Below are positions 19,501 through 28,263 of a stretch of 64,000 nt of DNA, piece by piece (position 1 is the first letter of the stretch; the number at the start of each line of letters is the position of its first letter). The translations under genes and the position numbers were made by a program. This stretch comes from an uncultured Anaerobiospirillum sp. Lineage in GTDB: Bacteria; Pseudomonadota; Gammaproteobacteria; Enterobacterales; Succinivibrionaceae. The stretch is from NCBI GenBank assembly GCA_944389615.1, contig CALXNA010000006.1, forward strand, positions 41,226-105,225, written 5' to 3'. A model generated the notes under the pieces. That model saw only the letters and a list, made by a program, of their open reading frames with translations. It was not told the origin of the DNA and did no database searches.

Positions 19501-20500
19501 CGAGTATGGCTCGACCCTGTGTTATGGCCATCAGCGCTTGTGCCTTGTAGGCTCAGTTGACCTGATTGTGGTCAACGCCTGGGGTGAGGCTATCACCATC
19601 AATCTGCCGAGCGGCGAAGAGGGTGTGGTCGAGCTGCTGGCAACTCTATTGCGCATTGTCACCAATAGTATTGCCATTGTGCCAAACTCCACCGAACCGA
19701 GCACTAGCCCTGCTCCCACCACCATAGCGTCGCCTGCTGCAGCGCCTACCACTGAGCCTGTCACGGATCCTGCCGCCGAGTCAGCGGCTGAGCCCAAGCC
19801 CGTTAATAGCAAAAAGTACAAAAAGCCGGTCATCGCCTATGAGGGCTTATTAGGCGCGGTGGCGCCGCACGGAGCAGCTGCGTCACAGGTGGGGGCGCCG
19901 AGCGAGCGCGCTATTGCCACCAGCGCGGAGCTCACTGAGCTCTTAAGCCATATCGAAGTATGCTCGTATGCGGCGTCCTATCAGGATCTCATCAAGTACG
20001 ACCTTGAGGCGACGGTGCGCCAAGTGTGCAACTGCTTGCTCAGCACCGGCTCAAGCGAGTATGTCTTTGAGGTAGGGCGTAACTCCTATGTGGCGCGCAC
20101 CTTGGGCGAGCGGGGCGTCAAGATCAACAAAAAGAGCGTCTTTGGCTCCAATGAGTTTGATATCAGCGTGGTCTCCGGCTATGGTATGCGCCCGGAGTAC
20201 GCGCTGCAAGTGCCGCCGATTGTCGACCGCTACGCCAACACCGGGATCGTGCAATACTTCTTCATGCCGCTGCCGGACAAGGGCCATTGGGACATCTACA
20301 TCGTCAATGAGCGCAATGAGGTCAACATCTACCACGACTACTACGGCTCGCGTGCGTCCTTGGTCAATGCCATTAACCGCTTCTACACCCAGCAAAGCCA
20401 GCACCGTCTTCTGCGTACCGCCCGCTTCAACCTTCCGCAGTACTACGTACTCTCGCAAGACCAGCGCAGCCTGCACCCCTTCACTATTCGCAACGATTAG
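16514..20500 (+). CDS. cyaA: Class I adenylate cyclase, enlarged
   Basis: Makes cyclic AMP from ATP. The N-terminal half has the class I nucleotidyltransferase site MGSTSSIGQSQGSDLDIWVC (residue about 137), with the Gly-Ser and Asp-x-Asp pair. Downstream, EYFGSGLWLLYKGIDSPFK matches the enterobacterial regulatory half. At 1328 residues it is about 480 longer than E. coli CyaA. The extra sequence is mainly a roughly 360-residue insert between the catalytic core and the EYFG region (nt about 17350-18440) and a Pro/Thr/Ala-rich insert of about 80 residues near 19680-19920. Start: GTG 16514 is preferred, with GAGGGCGG upstream and the protein beginning VYLSKQQIL as expected; TTG 16499 is the alternative. 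It is followed by lptM-lysA-dapF-xerC. Confidence 0.92.
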   Translation: MVYLSKQQILTRFRRYKALNETRLQRACALMGPRARRGLEVVPLLLHYNHICLPGYRSGPIPHGIDLFTPNEFQQGYLRSLLAESLSEAYLDGGAAEEDPERAQRRAAQEIHKAELLATIPPLEEPVTHDILGLYAMGSTSSIGQSQGSDLDIWVCVRANISPEGMSALQDKCRFITTYVKSFGVDLNLFVTPEDRFTNFQPDQLDEENCGSAQNLFLLDEFYRSSIRLCGRYIIWYLISTKEEQSAYQDYVKFLLEGKSNLPKFSTTKVKAASEHGVSTHGMSHVLMSALIGDETAYRLQNQEALAHLMEVPASERSADTKSGERPLSKLKGWYHKLSKSASSAPLLTAATLTYSSVYDQLRDKNSEEGHATNGVFSALKEHLRPSRYKVSHDVEASHPLAMVVADTGIELADPTVYPLTSLGLGPDSGAGWRPVPDESQDMPSEDMTGAFSQPLETWQQRYPDLSTKESEALAQSLSARRDLILPHDVLPEPVAPKAVSSSGFERLMQAMGVSPMLLWGNVEHALNYASVLSEPTPPTSPELSSPELSLEPPIELTEEPEPEVSANPYVDTYVGPYRDTFPAAVASAAVSYASADVRTPTAGKVGDRLRRVAESSLVLPTVAECEELATRDGWVEGEAPLDASEWFDFGSVVKSSPTEYFGSGLWLLYKGIDSPFKVVLKILLMEAYSSSYPNTRLLSSELKDYMLAHDGYSLDLDSYYLMYLKVSQYLQECGNSERLELMRKCFYLKLFMGLNHYSTAQRDDDKLKRELLSKLSSRWGWSKEFLTELENVSGWKMNQARRFNREVFNTLIESYVALLRFTVRHGIEYAITSDDAGVLSRKLYAAFDRYPGKILVMHTSLFHNLEERHLTFICPSSHSLCRKGWHLYTAADYDIGLLNQRVTYIGTRLSEVVAWACFNGLMTPRTKIHVAGAVKGVTPAKIKQLNSDIMRVLGSSMDQVSEQSMQRGFRLKSCVVVVNLEEDNTSLLKSQMLDTEYGSTLCYGHQRLCLVGSVDLIVVNAWGEAITINLPSGEEGVVELLATLLRIVTNSIAIVPNSTEPSTSPAPTTIASPAAAPTTEPVTDPAAESAAEPKPVNSKKYKKPVIAYEGLLGAVAPHGAAASQVGAPSERAIATSAELTELLSHIEVCSYAASYQDLIKYDLEATVRQVCNCLLSTGSSEYVFEVGRNSYVARTLGERGVKINKKSVFGSNEFDISVVSGYGMRPEYALQVPPIVDRYANTGIVQYFFMPLPDKGHWDIYIVNERNEVNIYHDYYGSRASLVNAINRFYTQQSQHRLLRTARFNLPQYYVLSQDQRSLHPFTIRND

Positions 20501-20652
20501 CCCGCCCCAGCGCGGCCAAGGCGCGCCCACGGCAGCGCGCCCAAGGAACAGGCGCGGTGGACGGCCTACGCACTGTGTTGTGGACGCAGGGGCGGGCGCA
20601 GTGGCCCAAAATGGCGCGTGGGCGACCACGGCGCGCACAAAGGGGCAAAGCA

Positions 20653-20661
20653 TGCTATTCT
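20653..20661 (+). promoter_or_regulatory. Extended -10 promoter element before lptM-lysA
   Basis: TGCTATTCT lies 80 bp upstream of lptM and follows the cyaA stop by 150 bp. No strong -35 is seen. Confidence 0.4.
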
Positions 20662-20740
20662 CAAAACTTTGAGAGGGCGTGGGCCTGAGGCGCAGGGACG
20701 TACCTGCGCGGGCCCGCGCAGCTGGCACAAGGAGATTGCG

Positions 20741-20896
20741 ATGTCGCGCTGGGTGATCTTTGGGGCAAGTTTGGTGGCACTCATCGTGTCAGGCTGTGGG
20801 CTGAAATACGATCTCTACCTGCCTGAGGACGAGGCGCAAGCCATAGAGCAAAACCAAGGCGGCGCCATGGGGTCGGACACCACTACTCAAGACTAA
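20741..20896 (+). CDS. lptM: LPS assembly lipoprotein LptM (YifL)
   Basis: A 51-residue lipoprotein. The signal peptide MSRWVIFGASLVALIVSGC ends in a lipobox, and the mature start CGLKYDLYLPE matches the conserved CGLKGPLYFP of E. coli LptM, which helps the outer-membrane LptD/LptE translocon form its correct disulfides. AAGGAG lies upstream of the ATG. As in E. coli it sits between cyaA and dapF, here just before lysA, 50 bp ahead. The DsbA encoded in this window fits the LptD oxidation theme. Confidence 0.88.
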   Translation: MSRWVIFGASLVALIVSGCGLKYDLYLPEDEAQAIEQNQGGAMGSDTTTQD

Positions 20897-20946
20897 GTTA
20901 GGTCGAACGAAGCTGCGGCCTCAGGCCGCATCAAGACGAGGTTTCG

Positions 20947-22245
20947 ATGGATTATTTCAATTACAAAGACAACGAGCTGTACGCTGAGGACATCAAGGTT
21001 ACTGACTTAGTAGAGCGCTATGGCTCACCTCTGTACGTCTACTCCAAGGCCACCTTAGTCCGTCACCTCAAGGCCTTTGAAGACGCCCTAGTAGATAAGA
21101 AGCATCTGGTGTGCTACGCGGTCAAGGCCAACAGCTCCCTGAGCATCCTCAACATCATCGCCAAGTCCGGCTGCGGCTTTGACGTGGTCTCTAAGGGCGA
21201 GCTGATGCGCGTGATCGCCGCAGGCGGCAGCGCCGAGAAGGCAATCTTCTCGGGTGTGGGCAAGCGCGAAGATGAAATCGAGTTTGCCCTGACCAACAAG
21301 ATCAAGTGCCTCGATATCGAGTCCGAAAGCGAGCTGCACAAGGTCGAGGCCATTGCCGCTCGCTTAGGCTTGGTCGCGCCGGTTGCCCTGCGCGTCAACC
21401 CGAACGTCGATGCTAAGACCCATCCTGCCATCTCCACCGGCCTGAAAAAGAACAAGTTCGGCATCGCCTTTGAGGAGGCCTTGCCGCTCTACCAATACAT
21501 CGGTAAGAGCCAGCACTTAGAGGCGCGCGGCATTGCCTGCCATATCGGCTCGCAGATGACCTCAGGTGGACCTATCATCGAGGCTACCGACAAGTTAATC
21601 GCGCTCTACCATGACTTAGCGGCGCAGGGCATCGTGGTCAAGCACATCGACATCGGTGGTGGTCTTGGTGTCACCTACAACGATGAGACCCCACCTTCGC
21701 CTAATGAGTACATGGCCGCCGTCATCCAACGCTTAAAGGACATCGATGTCGAGATCTTCTGCGAGCCGGGCCGCGCCATGGTCGCCAATGCCGGTATCTT
21801 GGTCACCAAGGTCTTGTACTTAAAGTCCAACTCCGAGCGCAACTTCTGCATCGTCGACGGCTCGATGAGCGATTTGATTCGCCCAGCGCTCTACAACTCG
21901 TGGATGAATATCATCCCTGCGGTCAAGCGCCCGGCCGCCGATGCCTTAGAAGGCAGCGACAACCACGGCACCAAGCTTTATGATGTGGTCGGCCCGATCT
22001 GCGAGAGCGATGACTTCTTGGGCAAGGATCGCCACCTCAATGTGCGCGAAGGCGACGTCTTAGTGGTACGCGGTGCCGGTGCCTACGGCTCGACCATGTC
22101 CTCAAACTACAACAGCCGTCCGCTGTGCGCGGAGATCTTGGTCGAGGGCGCCCGCGCCTTCGTCATCCGTGAGCGTCAGCAAGAAGAGGACATGTGGGCC
22201 AACGAGCGCATCATCACTGACTACGAAGAAGAGTTCGAGGAGTAG
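20947..22245 (+). CDS. lysA: Diaminopimelate decarboxylase
   Basis: Last step of lysine synthesis, converting meso-diaminopimelate to L-lysine and CO2. PLP enzyme of the alanine-racemase-like fold III group, 432 residues as expected. The PLP lysine is in VCYAVKANSS (residue about 60), with CHIGSQ, the glycine loop DIGGGLGVTY and the CEPGR motif also visible. The C-terminal domain ends in an acidic DYEEEFEE. It stands immediately before dapF, which makes its substrate, and is followed by a terminator, so dapF may have its own promoter. Confidence 0.96.
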   Translation: MDYFNYKDNELYAEDIKVTDLVERYGSPLYVYSKATLVRHLKAFEDALVDKKHLVCYAVKANSSLSILNIIAKSGCGFDVVSKGELMRVIAAGGSAEKAIFSGVGKREDEIEFALTNKIKCLDIESESELHKVEAIAARLGLVAPVALRVNPNVDAKTHPAISTGLKKNKFGIAFEEALPLYQYIGKSQHLEARGIACHIGSQMTSGGPIIEATDKLIALYHDLAAQGIVVKHIDIGGGLGVTYNDETPPSPNEYMAAVIQRLKDIDVEIFCEPGRAMVANAGILVTKVLYLKSNSERNFCIVDGSMSDLIRPALYNSWMNIIPAVKRPAADALEGSDNHGTKLYDVVGPICESDDFLGKDRHLNVREGDVLVVRGAGAYGSTMSSNYNSRPLCAEILVEGARAFVIRERQQEEDMWANERIITDYEEEFEE

Positions 22246-22358
22246 GCGTCCCTAAGGAAGGCTGTGCGCCGCACGGCCTGCGCTGTAAGGCTGCGTGCCC
22301 GCGCCCCGTGCGGGCATAACATGAGGATGCGGCAAGTAGAACGCATAATGCTAAGATA

Positions 22359-22388
22359 GCCCCGAGTACGCTTGGGGCATTTTTTTTT
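22359..22388 (+). terminator. Terminator after lysA
   Basis: Stem GCCCCGAG/CTTGGGGC (one wobble) with loop TACG is followed by eight T residues, about 115 bp after the lysA stop. Confidence 0.88.
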
Positions 22389-22444
22389 CTTGAGTGCGTC
22401 AAGCCCCATTAGAGCAATTTGGTGCCGCAACGGCGGGAGCTTTT

Positions 22445-23293
22445 ATGCAGATTAAGTTCAGCAAAATGCACGGTCTGGGCAATGACTTTATGGTGATCGA
22501 TACGGTCACGCAGAAGGTGTTCTTTAGCACCGAACTCATCAAGCGCTTGGGCGATCGTCATTTTGGCGTGGGCTTTGATCAGATGCTGCTCATTGAGCCG
22601 CCGTACAACCCCGACTTTGACTTCCACTACCGCATCTTCAACCAAGATGGTTCCGAAGTGCAGATGTGCGGCAATGGCGCGCGCTGCTTTGCTCGCTATG
22701 TGTTCGACCATGGCCTCTGCTCCAAGCGCGAGATCAAGGTCTCCACCATTGCCAATGAGCTGACCTTAAAGATCGAAGATGACGGCGAGGTCGTGGTCAA
22801 TATGGGGGTACCAGTCTTCACCCCGGCCAAGATCCCATGCACCTTTGCCACCGAGCAAAAGCAGTACACGGTCAAGCTCGACCCAGAGCAGGCAGGGGGC
22901 GTCTCCGAGCTTACGGTCGGTGCGGTCTCGATGGGCAATCCGCACATGGTGACGGTAGTCGATGATGTCGACACCTGCGCCATTGCGACCTTAGGGCCGC
23001 TGCTTGAGTGCCATGAGACCTTCCCCGAGAAGGTCAACGTGGGCTTTATGCAAGTGCTGTCGCGCCATGAGATTAAGCTGCGCGTCTTTGAGCGCGGCTG
23101 TGGCGAGACCATGGCCTGCGGCACCGGCGCGTGCGCCGCCGCGGTCGTAGGTATGACCCAAGGCTTGCTCGACTCCAAGGTTAAGGTACACCTGCCCGGC
23201 GGTACCTTATCGATTTCATGGCAAGGCCCGGGCAAGCCGGTCATGATGAAGGGCCCAGCTACCCACGTCTACGAGGGCATCATCAACATCTAA
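22445..23293 (+). CDS. dapF: Diaminopimelate epimerase
   Basis: Converts LL- to meso-diaminopimelate for lysine and peptidoglycan. The two active-site cysteines are visible: CGNGARC (about residue 78) and [14 protein letters not shown] (about 222). The N-terminus [19 protein letters not shown] is typical. The 282 residues compare with 274 in E. coli. The start at 22445 follows GGGAG; a longer reading from 22394 would add a non-homologous stretch. xerC follows after 63 bp. Confidence 0.96.
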   Translation: MQIKFSKMHGLGNDFMVIDTVTQKVFFSTELIKRLGDRHFGVGFDQMLLIEPPYNPDFDFHYRIFNQDGSEVQMCGNGARCFARYVFDHGLCSKREIKVSTIANELTLKIEDDGEVVVNMGVPVFTPAKIPCTFATEQKQYTVKLDPEQAGGVSELTVGAVSMGNPHMVTVVDDVDTCAIATLGPLLECHETFPEKVNVGFMQVLSRHEIKLRVFERGCGETMACGTGACAAAVVGMTQGLLDSKVKVHLPGGTLSISWQGPGKPVMMKGPATHVYEGIINI

Positions 23294-23356
23294 GCGCCCG
23301 GTGCTAGGAGTGCTAAGAGCGCTCCAACGCGCGTGCAAAGCCAAGGAGGTGCGGCT

Positions 23357-25573
23357 ATGAGCGAGAATCCCGAAAGCAGGACAGCTGCCCCCTCCCCAGC
23401 TCAGCCTAGCAGCCCTCAGCCTCAGGTACCGCCCTCGGCGCAGCCTGCGTCGCAACCTGTCGCGCCCATGGCAGGCATGACGCCCGAGCAATGGGCGCAG
23501 TACCAGCAGTTTCTGCAATTCCAGCAGTTTCAGGCCTACCAACAGCAGATGATGCTGCAAGGCCAGCCTGGCCCGCAACTAGGCCTTGAACCCCCAGCGC
23601 AGGCGCAAGCTCAAGCGCAGGCGCAAGCGCAGGCCCAAGCGCAAGCAGCTGCGCTGCAATGGTGGCAATTCCAGCAGTTTGTGCAGTTTCAACAGTTCCA
23701 AATGCAGCAAGCTGCGGGACAAATGCCGTCTACTGCGCCAGCCCCCAGCTGGGGCATGGCGCCGCCCGCCCAGATGCCAAAATCAGCCCCGCGGATGCCC
23801 ACCACCGTACCGCCCGTGGGTGTAATGGGGACATATGTTCCCAATATGTATACAGCTCCGCTGAATATGGGGGCTGGGCCGGGAGCGGTGCCTGTGATGG
23901 CAGTGCCCGCAGCTATGGGATTAGCGCCTGCGGCACCGAGCGTAGGAGTGCCACCGTCTACAGGGCAAGTGGTACCCAACAGTGCGCTAAACGCATCTCC
24001 GTACGCCGCGGATGCTAAAGCGGTACACAACAGTGCGCCAAGCGCTGCAGCCATGGTGCCGGGCGTAGGCTCGCTGCCGCTGGCACCGACAGCGGCTCCT
24101 TACGCTGCGGAGTCCAAAACGGTACACAACAGCGCGCAGAGTGCTGCAGCTATGGCTCCGGGCGTAGGCTCGCTGCCGCAGGCTCCAAGCGCGGTGCCTT
24201 GCGCTGCTGAGGCTAAAGCGGTATACAACGACGCGCCAAGCGCGGCGGCCGTGGCGTTGGGCTTAGGGCCTGCGCCTCTGGCACCGGACGTGGTGCCATA
24301 CGCTGTTGAGGCTAAAGCGGTACACAACAGTGGTCCAAATGCTGCGGCCATGGCTCCGGGTGTAGGGGCGCTGCCGCCGACTTTGGGAGCGGGCGCTGAG
24401 GCGGCGTCTGCGGTACACCAAGTGACGGCTCTGGCGGAGCGGCGCACGGCGCAGCCGCGGGTGCTGCCTGAGACGGCGGCACCAGAGGCGCCTGCGGGCA
24501 TCATGGGGGAGCGCTCGGGGCGGCGCATTATGCAGACGCTCTTTGAGTCCGATAATGGTCTCTATCAGCACGCCAACTTGTTCTTGCGCTTCATCCGCGA
24601 TGAAAAGAACTATTCGCCCTTGACCTTCCAAAGCTATAAGGAGACTTTGGAGCGAGTGATCAAGTTCTTGAGCGCGCGGCCTTGTGCCGCCTCGCCTACC
24701 GGGCTCATTACCTCGTGGGCGCAGCTGGATAAGCTCGATATGCGCGCGCTCAGCCGCCACCTCAACTTCAAAAGCAATGATGAGCGCTACGCCAGCGCCA
24801 GCATTGCTCATGCGGTGCATGTGGTCTCGTCCTTTTTCACCTTCATGCAGCGCCAGCACTATTTGGCAGCCAATCCGATGCAGTTCATCACCGCACCTAA
24901 GGCCAAGCATGCCTTGCCGCGTGTGCTCTCGGCGCAGGAAGTCGATCAACTTACCTCAGGGGTGCTCAAGACGCCGCAGGACATTCGCAACCGCGCTATT
25001 ACCGAGCTCTTATTCTCCTCGGGCTTGCGCGTGGGCGAGCTGACCAGCCTCAATCTTGGTGATGTCAGCTTCGATATGCGCGAAGTCCGCGTCATCGGTA
25101 AGGGCGATAAGGAGCGCGTGGTGCCGGTCGGGCGCGTCGCCTTAGAGGCGCTCGAGCAGTATTTGGCGGTGCGGCCTTGTTTTAAGCCGCGCGATAACGC
25201 GCTCTTTGTCAATCGCTGCGGCCTGCGCCTCAATGCACGCACGGTGCAGAGCTTTATCAAGGAAGCGGCCAAGAACACGGGGCTGACCGGCACGGTGACG
25301 CCGCACAAGCTGCGCCACTCCTTTGCCACCGAGCTGCTCAATCACGGCGCTGACCTGCGCCTTGTCCAAGAGATGCTTGGGCACTCCAACCTCGGCACTA
25401 CCCAGATTTATACCCACGTCGACTTAGTGCGACTCCAAGAGGTCTACAACCACGCCCACCCGCGTGCTACCGTAGCGCAAGATGAAGCGGCGCAAGCGCA
25501 GACGGAGCATGACTTAGAGGAAAGCAAGGCCTTGTTAGCCGCGCTGCCGGACTCAGAGAAGCCGATCAAATAG
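23357..25573 (+). CDS. xerC: Tyrosine recombinase XerC with a long Q/A-rich N-terminal extension
   Basis: Resolves chromosome dimers at dif together with XerD. The C-terminal 350 residues are a complete Xer recombinase: SAM-like core-binding domain ([19 protein letters not shown]) and catalytic domain with SSGLRVGEL (Arg), [10 protein letters not shown] (Lys), HKLRHSFAT (His-x-x-Arg), [14 protein letters not shown] (His and Tyr). Before this is an extension of about 380 residues absent from ordinary XerC (about 300 residues in total). It contains Q/F-rich segments ([16 protein letters not shown]), an (AQ)n run and four 33-residue tandem repeats. The start at 23357 follows AAGGAGG seven bases upstream, and the frame is continuous. 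Position after dapF matches E. coli dapF-xerC. Confidence 0.93.
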   Translation: MSENPESRTAAPSPAQPSSPQPQVPPSAQPASQPVAPMAGMTPEQWAQYQQFLQFQQFQAYQQQMMLQGQPGPQLGLEPPAQAQAQAQAQAQAQAQAAALQWWQFQQFVQFQQFQMQQAAGQMPSTAPAPSWGMAPPAQMPKSAPRMPTTVPPVGVMGTYVPNMYTAPLNMGAGPGAVPVMAVPAAMGLAPAAPSVGVPPSTGQVVPNSALNASPYAADAKAVHNSAPSAAAMVPGVGSLPLAPTAAPYAAESKTVHNSAQSAAAMAPGVGSLPQAPSAVPCAAEAKAVYNDAPSAAAVALGLGPAPLAPDVVPYAVEAKAVHNSGPNAAAMAPGVGALPPTLGAGAEAASAVHQVTALAERRTAQPRVLPETAAPEAPAGIMGERSGRRIMQTLFESDNGLYQHANLFLRFIRDEKNYSPLTFQSYKETLERVIKFLSARPCAASPTGLITSWAQLDKLDMRALSRHLNFKSNDERYASASIAHAVHVVSSFFTFMQRQHYLAANPMQFITAPKAKHALPRVLSAQEVDQLTSGVLKTPQDIRNRAITELLFSSGLRVGELTSLNLGDVSFDMREVRVIGKGDKERVVPVGRVALEALEQYLAVRPCFKPRDNALFVNRCGLRLNARTVQSFIKEAAKNTGLTGTVTPHKLRHSFATELLNHGADLRLVQEMLGHSNLGTTQIYTHVDLVRLQEVYNHAHPRATVAQDEAAQAQTEHDLEESKALLAALPDSEKPIK
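24002..24397 (+). repeat. Four 99-bp tandem repeats inside xerC
   Basis: Units at 24002-24100, 24101-24199, 24200-24298 and 24299-24397 each encode 33 residues of the pattern [27 protein letters not shown]. They are diverged in sequence but exact in period, so the array keeps frame. Confidence 0.9.
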
Positions 25574-26212
25574 GCCGCACGGCCTCGTGCTGATTTTGTA
25601 TGAGCCTATCCTGAGCCGAAGTAAACCTTCCATGGTATGAGCAAGCGAACCTTGTGTGGTGCAAATGCGGGCTCAAAAGTCGGCTTCCGGGCGAATCGTG
25701 CCTCATTTTGTGAGAGCAAGCCCGTATTCGGTCTGTTGCCTACGCCCCGCAGGCTCGGTGGCCTGCCTCACCATCGTGTCTGCACCGATCTGTCCCACGG
25801 TTGCATGAGCTTCATCTAGGCTATCAAGCCGCTGGGCAGGGCCTGTCGGCTTTGTTGGCAGAGCCTGTCGGCCTTGGCGGCAGCGCCTTGAGCACCCCTA
25901 TCACAAAAGTATTCACGAGCGACCTTGAGCGCGACAGAAAGTTAGCCGGGACAATTTTTTTTCAAGGGCGCCTTGCGGCGGAAACCCAGACGCCATCAGG
26001 ATTGCGCCCAGTTTACGGGCTTTGGGGGCAAAACTTTTTACGTCCTTTTTTGCAGGGGCCTCTTCCTTTCCGCGTTTTAATGGAAGGTAGATGATCAAGC
26101 GCTTGACTTTCTCCGGAAGCGTTGCGCGGCCTTGGTCATAAGCTTCCCCCGCAGTGGGGCGATACTGAATCTCGTGCTCATCCCACCGCTGGTCTTAAGA
26201 AAGGAGCCCACT
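25574..26212. other. Gene-free region between xerC and an unknown gene
   Basis: 639 bp with no convincing open frame. It is less GC-rich and has T-runs (near 25952 and 26034), and contains an imperfect 21-bp direct repeat, GCCTGTCGGCTTTGTTGGCAG-like, at 25841-25861 and 25863-25883. I could not identify a promoter or a structured RNA. Confidence 0.4.
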
Positions 26213-28084
26213 ATGAGCGAAGTTAACACCCTAATCGATACCGAACCGGCCGTGAACCAGCCGACCAATGATGTGGTTCCTACCGCTGTGCCTGCCGCAC
26301 CCGGCGCATCCAGCACCGAACTGCGCAAGGCACTGCGCGAGCTGCGCCACGGCCATGCCAGTGATGGCGCCTCAGCGCGGGCTTATCCCGTACCTGAGGG
26401 GCGCGAGGCCTTGCCCCTAGCCTCCGCGCGGGCCCGTGAGCACATCTGCAGTTTCCAGCCGCTCACGGCGGCCCAAAACACCTCCATGCGCAAGTACGCG
26501 CGCAGCTTGACTGAGCAGGAAGTCACCCTCACCGATGGCACGACCTGTGTGCTCAAGCTCAAGCCGAGCACGTATGAGGAGATGCTGGCATTGGGCTCCT
26601 ACACTGAGGTGCTCAAGAGCGCCAGCCGCCCGCTCTTTAGTGAGTGCTTGCTCGATTACGAGATTGCCCCCGCAGGCTTAACGGCCGCGACGCGCCAAAG
26701 GGCCCGTCAGCTCCTTGAGAGCTTGGGCGCCACCCACATCTTGGCTTGGGCTAAGGATCAAGCGCTGCCGGTCTACCAAGACTTGGCCAAAGAAATCGTC
26801 GCCGCGTGGGACGATCCCAAGATCGCAGGCCTCACCTGCTGCACTGATGACATTCCGCTCAAGCCGAAGGTCAAGCAAGTACAGCCCTTTGTCCAAGGCT
26901 TAGCCGAGCGTGCCGCTCACTGGCCTGAGGCCTTACGCCCGCTCCTTGCCGACCTGATCAAGGTGCTCACGCACTGCGTCGCCAGCAAGCTCCATGACTA
27001 CCTCGTCATGCTGCAGCCGTTATTGCAGCTGAGCTCATCCGACTTGCATGCCGCCCTGCTGAAGTTAGCCCAGAAGCTTCCGCCGTTTTGTTCCTTTTTG
27101 GCCTTAGTCCATCCAGTAGAATGGGAGCAGTCAGGCCGCAATCTGCACAAGTTCCTGCAGGCCACGACAATCAAGCCCAAGCAGCCCGCGCCACGCAAGC
27201 GCAGCTCCAAGCGCCCGCCCAAGGCTCAGACCAGCGCTGAAGTCGTAGCACCTGAGGTCGAGTCTGAGTCAAGCTGCGCTCAGCCGCTCACCGCTGAACC
27301 GACCATGAGTGCTGCCGCTCCCAGCACCGAAGCCGTAATGGACGCCATTGCGTGCGACGCACCAGCGGACATCATGGCAGAAGCTGCTGTAGCTGAAGTC
27401 TCAGCCCCAGTAGACGAAATCAGCTCCGTCGCTGCCCCAGCAAGAGCAGCTGACAGCGCCGAACCATCCTCCGAAGCCATCATCGAGACTGACGTTGCAG
27501 CCCCTGCCGTCGAAGACAGCTCATCGAAAGCTCCTAAAGTAGCCGCCGTTGAGGTCGCTGATCCATCTGACAACTACGTGGACGTTCCAGCACCAATCGC
27601 CGCGGACAGCGCCGTAGCAGCTGCCTACGAGGCTGAAGTTCCAGCTCCAGCCGCTGAAGCCAGCGCGGTAGCAGTCCCGGAGTCTGACGCTCATGTTGAG
27701 GAGCAAGCCGCAGACGGGGACGCGTTAGCGGAGCCGCCGAGTGCTGAGGTTGAGGTCGCTGAGGTGGATGGCGCGGGCGCTCCGGCGCAGAGCTGCAAAG
27801 CCAAGATCAACGCCTTGGCCGACAATGTCTGCACCTTGATCGAGAAGGTAACAGTGGCTACTGAGGATAGTGCCAATGGCCTCTCGCCCGAAGAGAATGC
27901 CGTGCTGCGGCAGGCCGCTTTAGCGTCGATTCAGACGCAGGCGTACGCTGAGCTCGACCATATCTCGCAGGAGGCGGAGCAGGCAGAGCAGCGGGCGCGG
28001 GAGCAGTACCAAAAGCACCTCAAGCGGCAGCAGCACAAGCGGGAGCGCCAGCTGCGTAAGCAGGCCCGTCGTCACCGCAAGTAG
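26213..28084 (+). CDS. Hypothetical 623-residue protein with acidic linker and basic coiled-coil tail
   Basis: Unknown function. Residues 1-330 look like a folded, mainly helical domain (for example SMRKYARSLTEQEVTLTDG and LHAALLKLAQKLPPFCSFL), followed by a basic patch PRKRSSKRPPK. About 200 residues are Ala/Val/Glu/Pro-rich and acidic. A C-terminal helix rich in Q, E, K and R (EQAEQRAREQYQKHLKRQ) ends in a basic stretch. It has no signal peptide or membrane span. The mix of basic patches and a disordered acidic linker would fit nucleic-acid or ribosome association, but that is only inference. I checked the pattern against ProQ/FinO proteins and see no match. The start follows AAGGAG. It stands where E. 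coli has yigB, between xerC and uvrD. Confidence 0.65.
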   Translation: MSEVNTLIDTEPAVNQPTNDVVPTAVPAAPGASSTELRKALRELRHGHASDGASARAYPVPEGREALPLASARAREHICSFQPLTAAQNTSMRKYARSLTEQEVTLTDGTTCVLKLKPSTYEEMLALGSYTEVLKSASRPLFSECLLDYEIAPAGLTAATRQRARQLLESLGATHILAWAKDQALPVYQDLAKEIVAAWDDPKIAGLTCCTDDIPLKPKVKQVQPFVQGLAERAAHWPEALRPLLADLIKVLTHCVASKLHDYLVMLQPLLQLSSSDLHAALLKLAQKLPPFCSFLALVHPVEWEQSGRNLHKFLQATTIKPKQPAPRKRSSKRPPKAQTSAEVVAPEVESESSCAQPLTAEPTMSAAAPSTEAVMDAIACDAPADIMAEAAVAEVSAPVDEISSVAAPARAADSAEPSSEAIIETDVAAPAVEDSSSKAPKVAAVEVADPSDNYVDVPAPIAADSAVAAAYEAEVPAPAAEASAVAVPESDAHVEEQAADGDALAEPPSAEVEVAEVDGAGAPAQSCKAKINALADNVCTLIEKVTVATEDSANGLSPEENAVLRQAALASIQTQAYAELDHISQEAEQAEQRAREQYQKHLKRQQHKRERQLRKQARRHRK

Positions 28085-28263
28085 TGGCGTAAGTAGGGGC
28101 AAGTAGAGCGCAATTGGCGCCTTGCTGGTTCGTGCACCTCTGTCCCCATGGCGTGCGGCCGTGGGGGTAGGGGGCTTGCTCGGCCTTATCTTCGTGGCCG
28201 CGAGGCTTGGCGCCTTGGGGTACAATGAGAGCTATTTTGGGGCAGAACGGTAGGAAGGTGGTG

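Noticed and set aside
23586..23825. AQAQ and QFQQF runs considered as a CRISPR or non-coding repeat array
   Set aside because: They are codon-level repeats inside the continuous xerC frame; there are no spacers or palindromic repeats.
26213..28084. ProQ-type RNA chaperone
   Set aside because: Basic tail and linker are suggestive, but the N-terminal domain does not match FinO/ProQ motifs.
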